NCBI GenBank assembly: GCA_039030915.1
Contig: JBCCDG010000118.1
Location: forward strand, 1 to 12,594
DNA: 12,594 nt
Direction of reading: 5' to 3'
From: Thermohalobaculum sp039030915
Lineage (GTDB): Bacteria; Pseudomonadota; Alphaproteobacteria; Rhodobacterales; Rhodobacteraceae
Shown here: positions 7,606 through 12,594 of the stretch, piece by piece
How the letters are laid out: every line of letters begins with the position of its first letter
Numbering within the stretch: position 1 is the stretch's first letter
Notes under the pieces: generated by a model
Told to the model about the DNA's origin: nothing
What the model saw: only the letters and a program-made list of their open reading frames with translations
Databases searched by the model: none
Made by a program: the position numbers and the translations under genes

Positions 7606-7722
7606 AGTCGCGGAACCCTCGGTCTTCGGCAGCGCCATCATCCCGCGCACGACGCCGCGGCCACGGGACGGGCCAGTTCCGGTGCCGGCGAACCCGGGAA
7701 GAACATCGTCATGCGCCGCCCA

Positions 7723-8880
7723 TCAGGCCGTGCCGAGCTGCGCGGCGATCCAGCGATGGAAGGCATGCGTCGGCCCGTCCATCGCCGGTGAGAAGCGCCC
7801 GCCGTCGAAACCTGCGGCATGCCGCCCGGCCTGCATGCCCTCGACAACAAAGATGTCCTCCTCGAAGACCTCCTTCCACATCGCCGCGTTCCTTGCCCGC
7901 ATCACCTCGAAATCCGGTCCCGCGACGGCGGCATCGGGATACATGATCGCCACATGCTCATGCGTCGTCGCCACGCCCTTGGGCTCGAGCACAATGGCAA
8001 AGGCGTGGTCCTTGTGCACGCCGAGGAGGACGTTGGGGTAGAGCGCGATGTACTCTGCCCCCTCCTCCCATTTCCCGGCGAGCCCAGGGATCACCGGAAA
8101 GCGCTGCCCATCCACCGACAACATCGGCCGGTAGACCGTCGTGCCCTGCCCCGAAAACCCCGCTGCCTCGATGTGGTAGTGGTCCTCGAGACGGGAGTAG
8201 CTGTTGAGGCCCGGATGCACCCAGGGCAGGTGGTAGCTCTCGCAGTAGTTCTCGACCGCGAGCTTCCAGTTCGCCTGCACCTCGAGGGTGAAGCTGCTGT
8301 CGGCTCCGCCGTGATGGTAGGGCCGGTCGAACTCGGCCCATCGGGCTTTGGCCTCGGCCGCGTAGTCGTCGAAGGCGGGGGCGTTCCCATCGAGATTGAC
8401 GAAGACAGTGCCCAGCCACGCCGCCGAGCGCACCTCGACAAGGCCGAGTGTCGCGCGGTCGATGCAGTCATGGCGGTTGGTGCCGGGCCCCCCCACATGT
8501 GGGGTGGTGCGGAGCTTGCCGTCGAGCTCGTAGCACCAGGAGTGATAGGGGCAGCGTATGGCGCGCGGCAGGTTGCACGCTTCATGAACGAGCTTCATGC
8601 CGCGATGGCGGCAGACATTGAGGAAGACACGGAGTACCGCCTCACGGTCCCGCACCAGGAGCAGCGGCTGGCCGAGGAAAGTGAGCGGCTTGACGTCGCC
8701 AGGGTTCGCGACCTCATGCGCAAATCCGATGGCGGCCCAGGAGGCGAAGAAGACCTGCGCCCGCTCGGCCTCGGCCAGCACTTCGTCGGTATAGAGCGCG
8801 TTCGGCAGCCCGTTAGCCTCGCCGATAGGGCGGGCGACGGCGGCAAGGCTCTGAGCGAGATCGGGCTTATGCAGGGTCAT
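7723..8880 (-). CDS. Rieske non-haem iron oxygenase, glycine betaine/quaternary amine demethylase type
   Basis: Terminal oxygenase alpha subunit of 385 residues. It is expected to use O2 and electrons from a separate reductase to hydroxylate an N-methyl group, which then leaves as formaldehyde. The Rieske 2Fe-2S ligands are C90-x-H92 (CRHRG) and C110-x2-H113 (CPYHSW). The mononuclear iron site is H217, H222 and D342 (ENYCESYHLPWVHPG and EEDIFVVEG). The residue that bridges the two metal centres is E214, where naphthalene-type dioxygenases have Asp; Glu here is seen in carnitine oxygenase CntA and related amine oxygenases. ATG 8880 has AGGAG 6 nt upstream, while the longer open frame above it lacks conserved sequence. 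Together with the dimethylglycine dehydrogenase-type gene and soxBDA nearby, glycine betaine is the best substrate guess. Stachydrine, carnitine or choline-like compounds remain possible. No reductase gene is visible in the window. Confidence 0.87.
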   Translation of the reverse strand: MTLHKPDLAQSLAAVARPIGEANGLPNALYTDEVLAEAERAQVFFASWAAIGFAHEVANPGDVKPLTFLGQPLLLVRDREAVLRVFLNVCRHRGMKLVHEACNLPRAIRCPYHSWCYELDGKLRTTPHVGGPGTNRHDCIDRATLGLVEVRSAAWLGTVFVNLDGNAPAFDDYAAEAKARWAEFDRPYHHGGADSSFTLEVQANWKLAVENYCESYHLPWVHPGLNSYSRLEDHYHIEAAGFSGQGTTVYRPMLSVDGQRFPVIPGLAGKWEEGAEYIALYPNVLLGVHKDHAFAIVLEPKGVATTHEHVAIMYPDAAVAGPDFEVMRARNAAMWKEVFEEDIFVVEGMQAGRHAAGFDGGRFSPAMDGPTHAFHRWIAAQLGTA

Positions 8881-9009
8881 CGGCGGCTCCTGACGGACTT
8901 CAGGGTGGTGTCTGCCAGGCTGCGGCCCCGCAAACCTTGCGTCGCGCTGAAAAGCGAACACCTCAAGTCGCGGACGAACAGCACCGACGGCCGGATTTGG
9001 AGAGAGACG

Positions 9010-9663
9010 ATGCGAAAGGCGCTGCCCCTCGCAGTCCTGATAACCGCCTCCCTTGGACTCGCCGGATGCATGGCGAGCGCGCCGGACGAGCCCGCGCTTT
9101 CGCTGCACGCGACGGCCTCGAGCGGGGGCGGCGTGGTGATCTACCGGCCCGCGGGATCGTCACGTCCCGCAACGGCGCCCGGCGAGGGCGCGGCTGGCAC
9201 GGGCAGCGTGGCCTTGCGCCCGAGCAGCGGCGCCGATTTCGAGGACCGCGTGCGTCGGGAGCCCGCATATCGGATCGCGCCCTCGGACGGGAGCGCGCGG
9301 GCGGCGGACCGCGCCGCCGCCGTGGCGCAGGCCGCGGCGGAGCGGCAGGCGCGCCTGCGCACCGCGACGGTGCAGCAGGACGCAGAGCTCATCGAGACAC
9401 GCGAGAACGTCACGCTTACCGAGGCGCGCAGCCGCCGGGCGCTCGCCGAAGCGACGCTCCGCCGGCAGGGCGTGCTCGCCGAGCAGCGCCGTGGCGCCAT
9501 CCGGCGGCTCGAAGGCCGGCCCCGCCTCGCACCAAGCCTCGCCGAGCGCACCGCCACGCTGCAGAGCGAGCTCCAGGCGGCCGGGCGACCGGATTTCGAC
9601 CGGACACGGCCGCGCACCCGGGTGCGAAGCGGCACGCCGACCTATCGCGGCGCCCTGCCCTGA
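9010..9663 (+). CDS. Lipoprotein with a long Ala/Arg-rich coiled coil
   Basis: A 217-residue secreted lipoprotein: a short positive N-terminus (MRKA), a hydrophobic stretch and a lipobox LAGC with lipidated C20. M21 after the cysteine rather than Asp gives no sign of inner-membrane retention, so outer-membrane anchoring is plausible. Residues 22-75 are Ser/Gly/Pro-rich and probably disordered. About 95-190 is a charged, Ala/Arg/Glu-rich stretch with heptad-like spacing (RAADRAAAVAQAAAERQARL, then RRALAEATLRRQGVLAEQRR), likely a long coiled coil. I recognise no family. ATG 9010 has GGAG at a 7-nt spacing. It is divergent from the Rieske gene across a 129-bp gap. Structural or envelope-tethering roles are inference only. 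Confidence 0.8.
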   Translation: MRKALPLAVLITASLGLAGCMASAPDEPALSLHATASSGGGVVIYRPAGSSRPATAPGEGAAGTGSVALRPSSGADFEDRVRREPAYRIAPSDGSARAADRAAAVAQAAAERQARLRTATVQQDAELIETRENVTLTEARSRRALAEATLRRQGVLAEQRRGAIRRLEGRPRLAPSLAERTATLQSELQAAGRPDFDRTRPRTRVRSGTPTYRGALP

Positions 9664-9703
9664 ACGTCCGGGCGACGCCGAAGCCGGGGGTCATGCCAGC
9701 TTC

Positions 9704-9720
9704 GGGCAGCTCGACTGCCC
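9704..9720. terminator. Hairpin between convergent genes, possible bidirectional terminator
   Basis: GGGCAG-CTCGA-CTGCCC is a perfect 6-bp inverted repeat with a 5-nt loop. It lies 41 nt past the lipoprotein stop and 63 nt past the end of the converging gene. No T-run follows on either strand, so only position and symmetry support a terminator. Confidence 0.4.
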
Positions 9721-9782
9721 TGAATCGCGCCGTCGCTCGAGCGGGCCCGAGGAAAGCGCAACGGCTCCGGGCAGGCCGCACC

Positions 9783-10037
9783 CTAGCGGCGGATCTCCAC
9801 CGCCGTGGCAGGCTCGAAGCCGTCCTCGTCCACCTCGGCGACGACGCGAACCGCATCGCCGGACTTCAAGGTCGAGAGCTCGACGCCCTCGGCGACGATC
9901 ATCTCGGTCCGATCCGCCAGCACGAGCACACGCTCGGCGCTGCGAATCTCCAAGATGCGGCTATCGACCGACTTTGCAGCGGCGGGTACGGCGATGGCAG
10001 CGAGAAGGGCACTGGCAACAAGGACGGTGCGGATCAT
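9783..10037 (-). CDS. Small periplasmic protein, DUF1344-like
   Basis: An 84-residue precursor with a clear Sec signal peptide (MIRTVLVASALLAAIAVPAAA, likely cut after A21, before KSVDS). It leaves a mature domain of about 63 residues. The mature part has the pattern of DUF1344-type proteins: a strand-rich start (DSRILEIRSAERVLVLADRT), a short linker (VELSTLKSGDAVRVVAEVDE) and the final ATAVEIRR. This suggests a small beta-barrel fold of unknown function. ATG 10037 has GGAG 7 nt upstream; the frame is open further upstream, but that part is Arg/Pro-rich shadow sequence. The gene is convergent with the lipoprotein gene. The family assignment is by recall of the pattern, not by search. Confidence 0.75.
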   Translation of the reverse strand: MIRTVLVASALLAAIAVPAAAKSVDSRILEIRSAERVLVLADRTEMIVAEGVELSTLKSGDAVRVVAEVDEDGFEPATAVEIRR

Positions 10038-10347
10038 GGACGGTCTCCGGACGCGCGGCGGCCGATGGGGACCTGCCGGGCGCAAAAAGTTGGTTTCGGG
10101 ACTGCCGCCTGGATCACGCCGATCGCCGCTCCGGGGCCTTTGCGCGTCGCGCCGGGGCCTGGGGGCACGTGTCTTTCCGTCGTCGTGCGGACAAACGTCT
10201 TGTAGGGCCGCTCGTCCTTGAAGGCGCGCCAGAATGCGACCTCGCTTATGTCGAATATCGCTCATCTCAAGCAGTCCGCTGGCGCGGAGCACGGGCCTGC
10301 GCTAGGCCGCGAGCGAGCGCGGCATGTCGCCGTCGGGGAGCCGGACA
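10038..10347. other. Gene-free intergenic region upstream of the EamA transporter gene
   Basis: About 310 bp between two divergent genes. It must hold both promoters, but I cannot place -35/-10 boxes with confidence. On the minus strand, roughly 10050-10250 has an open frame without an ATG that reads FWRAFKDERPYKTFVRTTTE near its start and then turns Pro/Gly-rich. This could be the remnant of a gene or chance. Apart from the GGGGAG ribosome-binding site at 10335-10340, nothing else is identifiable. Confidence 0.4.
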
Positions 10348-11265
10348 ATGACGGTCGGGAACGAGAGCGCCACGGCACCGGGTGCACGGGACCTCGCGAT
10401 CACGCTCGCCATAGGCATCGCCTTCGCGCTGATCTGGAGCTCCGCCTTCTCGGTCGCGAAAATCCTCGTGACCTCCTCACCTCCCTTTGCCATCTCCGCG
10501 ATTCGCTTCTTGGTCGCAGGTGCCATCGCCGGGGGCATTGCCCTCGCGCTCGGTCAGCGTCTGCCGAAGGGGCGCGCGGCATGGCGCGCGATCCTGCTGC
10601 TGGGGCTTTGCCAGAACACGCTCTATCTCGGGCTCTTCTTCACGGCGATGACCAAGATCCCCGCGGGGCTTGCCGCCATCATCGCCTCCGCGATGCCGCT
10701 CGTCGTCGCCGCTGCGGCACCCGCGGTGCTTGGCGAGCGCGTTGGCCGGGCCAAGGCACTCGGCCTCGCTCTCGGGTTCGGCGGCGTCGTCTGGATCATG
10801 GGCGCGCGTATCTCGGGCGGGATCGACCTCTTCGGCATCGCCCTCGCCGTCACCGGCACCCTGGCGCTGGCAGTCGCCACCCTGACCGTGAAGCGTGGGG
10901 ACTTCGGCACCGGGCTCCTCATGGTCGTCGCCTGCCAGATGGCCGTGGGCGGGCTCGGCTGCATCCCACTGGCGCTCGCCTTCGAGGACGTAACCGCCTG
11001 GGAATGGACGGCGGAGAACACACCGGAGCTCGCCACCGCCTTCACCTATGCCGTGCTTTTCCCCGGCATCGTCGCCACGCTCCTCTGGTTCGTGCTGGTC
11101 AAGCGGGTGAGCGCCGCCGGCGCCTCGACCTTCCACTTCCTCAACCCGGTCTTCGGCGTCGCCTTCGCCTATGTGCTGTTGGCCGAGCCAGTGTCGGGAT
11201 CGGATGCGCTCGGCGTGGCGGCCGTGGCGGCGGGAATCCTGATCGTCAACCGCGCCCGGGCATGA
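10348..11265 (+). CDS. EamA-family (drug/metabolite transporter) permease
   Basis: A 305-residue inner-membrane protein with ten hydrophobic segments in two repeated EamA halves (about 16-150 and 160-302), the architecture of the DMT superfamily that exports amino acids or other metabolites. Typical features are FALIWSSAFSVAKIL at 26-40 in helix 1, RFLVAGAIAGG in helix 2, TKIPAGLAAIIASAMPLVVA at 102-121, and the second-half equivalent KRVSAAGASTFHFLNPVFGV at 252-271 followed by AYVLLAEPVSG. ATG 10348 has GGAG 7 nt upstream; an ATG eight codons earlier sits in front of that site. The substrate cannot be predicted. It is followed after 126 bp by the chemoreceptor gene on the same strand, too far for a tight operon. 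Confidence 0.92.
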   Translation: MTVGNESATAPGARDLAITLAIGIAFALIWSSAFSVAKILVTSSPPFAISAIRFLVAGAIAGGIALALGQRLPKGRAAWRAILLLGLCQNTLYLGLFFTAMTKIPAGLAAIIASAMPLVVAAAAPAVLGERVGRAKALGLALGFGGVVWIMGARISGGIDLFGIALAVTGTLALAVATLTVKRGDFGTGLLMVVACQMAVGGLGCIPLALAFEDVTAWEWTAENTPELATAFTYAVLFPGIVATLLWFVLVKRVSAAGASTFHFLNPVFGVAFAYVLLAEPVSGSDALGVAAVAAGILIVNRARA

Positions 11266-11391
11266 GCGCGCCGCCGGCGGACGGCAGCGAGAGCCTGCAA
11301 CTTCAGCTTCGCTCAACGATACCGGGAAATCATAGCTTTCCGTTCTTCTGCGATCACGGTGCCGATTGCAGGAACGAAAAGGGTAATGCGC

Positions 11392-12591
11392 ATGCTGTCT
11401 TTTCTCAGGGGGCGCAGGAGCGAGGGGCGCAGGCTGAAGAGCGCGCTCGACAACGCGCTGGACGCGGTCGTCCTTATCGATACGGACAATTGCGTCACCT
11501 ATTTCAACGATGCTGCTCAAAGGCTCTGGCGCATGCCCCGGGAGGATGTGCTCGGCCGCAACGTCGCGATGCTGGTCCCGCCCGAGCATCGCTCGCACCA
11601 TGACGAACTCATCGACCGGAACAGGCGCACGGGTCAGGACCGGATCGTAGGCTCGAGCCGCGATCTCCTCCTCGTCCGCGACGACGGCAGCACGGCGCAT
11701 GTCAACCTGGCGCTCTCGAAGACGCGGACGGGCGACAGCTTCTCCTACGCGGCGATCGTTCGGGACATCACGGCCGAACGGAGCGCTTTCAACACGCTGC
11801 TCGACCACGCCGGCATGAGCGCGGATGGCGTGGTCGAGACCTGCGCCGAGCTCGCCGAGACCGCACAGATGCTCGACGATGGCAGCACCCGGCAATCGGC
11901 TGCAGCGCAACAGGCGGCGAGCGCGATGCAGGAGATGACATCGACGGCCAAGCTCTCCGCCGACAATGCAAGCCGCACGCAGGAGATCGCCCGCCAGTCT
12001 CTCGAGGCCTCCGAGCGGACGGGCGAGGCGGTGCAAAAATCCTCCGGCGCGATCTCGACGATCACGGAGAAGATCGGCGTTGTTCAGGAAATCGCACGCC
12101 AGACGGACCTTCTGGCGCTCAATGCCGCGGTTGAGGCGGCGCGCGCGGGCGAGCAGGGTCGCGGTTTTGCCGTCGTCGCCTCCGAGGTGCGCAAGCTGTC
12201 GGAAAAGAGCCGTCTCGCCGCTGACGAGATCGTCGATCTCGCGGCCGCCACGGCCGCTGCTTCGGCTGAGGCGGACAGGGAGCTCAAGACCCTTCTGCCC
12301 CAGATCCGCCAATGCGTGGAGCTTGTGGAGGAGATCTCGACGGCGATCCACGAACAGTCGGTCGGCGCCGACCAGATCAACGAGGCGCTGCGCGATCTCG
12401 GCCAGGTGATCGACGCCAACGCATCGACCGTCACGCAGAGCCGCGCGGCCACGGAGCGGCTGCTCCAGAACGCGGAGGATCTGCAGCAGCTGATCGGCGG
12501 GTTCCGCAAGAGCGATGGCAGCCTGAACCTCAAGGCGGCGAGGGCCATCGAGAAAGAGGAAGCGGACAAGTCCCGTGCCGACGCCGCCTGA
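11392..12591 (+). CDS. Soluble PAS-domain methyl-accepting chemotaxis protein
   Basis: A 399-residue cytoplasmic chemoreceptor-like protein that would signal through CheA/CheW. A single PAS domain lies at about 15-127 (NALDAVVLIDTDNCVTYFND, then LWRMPREDVLGRNVAMLVPP and FSYAAIVRDITAERS), similar in style to BdlA- and NifL-type PAS modules. The remainder is an MCP signalling helical bundle with the hairpin-tip signature at about 238-273 (QTDLLALNAAVEAARAGEQG, then RGFAVVASEVRKLSEKS). There are no membrane segments, no HAMP domain and no C-terminal CheR-tethering pentapeptide. ATG 11392 has AAGGG at an 8-nt spacing; ATG 11386 is too close to it and the GTG at 11359 has no site. The PAS input could sense redox state, oxygen or a small ligand; no cofactor residue can be asserted. 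No other chemotaxis gene is in the window. The stop is three bases before the window end, so the gene is complete. Confidence 0.93.
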   Translation: MLSFLRGRRSEGRRLKSALDNALDAVVLIDTDNCVTYFNDAAQRLWRMPREDVLGRNVAMLVPPEHRSHHDELIDRNRRTGQDRIVGSSRDLLLVRDDGSTAHVNLALSKTRTGDSFSYAAIVRDITAERSAFNTLLDHAGMSADGVVETCAELAETAQMLDDGSTRQSAAAQQAASAMQEMTSTAKLSADNASRTQEIARQSLEASERTGEAVQKSSGAISTITEKIGVVQEIARQTDLLALNAAVEAARAGEQGRGFAVVASEVRKLSEKSRLAADEIVDLAAATAAASAEADRELKTLLPQIRQCVELVEEISTAIHEQSVGADQINEALRDLGQVIDANASTVTQSRAATERLLQNAEDLQQLIGGFRKSDGSLNLKAARAIEKEEADKSRADAA

Positions 12592-12594
12592 TCA

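Noticed and set aside
7819..9009. Long plus-strand extension upstream of the lipoprotein
   Set aside because: The upstream part is antisense to the Rieske gene; the lipoprotein signal peptide and its ribosome-binding site fix the start at 9010.
8881..9108. N-terminal 76-residue extension of the Rieske protein
   Set aside because: Arg/Gly-rich, not part of the fold, and upstream of a good AGGAG site at the ATG 8880.
11266..11290. GC palindrome CCGCCGGCGG after the transporter stop as a terminator
   Set aside because: It is self-complementary without room for a loop and no T-run follows.
10477..12351. 624-codon minus-strand open frame across the transporter and chemoreceptor
   Set aside because: Antisense to two well-supported genes, spans their intergenic gap, and is low-complexity Arg/Gly/Asp-rich.

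Overview
This window looks like chromosomal DNA from a high-GC alphaproteobacterium, most likely Rhodobacterales-like or a close relative. The reasons are the strong G/C bias at third codon positions, the gene families (heterotetrameric sarcosine oxidase, an 808-residue FAD–GcvT demethylase, a GbcA-type Rieske oxygenase, a soluble PAS chemoreceptor) and the tight ATGA-type gene overlaps. No tRNA, rRNA, insertion sequence, CRISPR array or phage gene is visible. The genus assignment is inference.

Left part (1–5950, all minus strand): a C1/methylamine demethylation block. Read in the direction of transcription it is an FAD–GcvT dehydrogenase of the dimethylglycine/sarcosine dehydrogenase family, then after a 167-bp gap soxB, a GNAT acetyltransferase, soxD, and the N-terminal 451 codons of soxA, which runs off the left edge. 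The last four genes overlap each other by 4–10 nt and must be one translationally coupled unit. A soxG (gamma subunit) gene would be expected just outside the window.

Middle (5951–7290): a 322-bp divergent intergenic region, then an unrecognised polytopic membrane protein on the plus strand. Next (7381–8880, minus strand) is a Rieske non-haem iron oxygenase of the quaternary-ammonium class followed by a small helical protein. The Rieske enzyme could supply the first step (glycine betaine or a similar N-methylated amine to dimethylglycine), the GcvT-fused flavoenzyme the second (dimethylglycine to sarcosine), and SoxBDA(G) the third (sarcosine to glycine, with the methyl group passed to tetrahydrofolate). 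That would make most of a betaine-to-glycine route split over two transcription units. No Rieske reductase is present in the window.

Right part (9010–12591): a lipoprotein with a long coiled coil, a small periplasmic DUF1344-like protein on the opposite strand, an EamA/DMT-type exporter and a soluble PAS-domain methyl-accepting chemotaxis protein. These look like ordinary housekeeping or accessory genes with no clear link to the demethylation block.

I see no convincing wholly new system. The observations most worth a second look are the GNAT gene overlapping both soxB and soxD, the unnamed membrane protein facing the dehydrogenase gene, and the Rieske enzyme with its glutamate bridge and small downstream partner.
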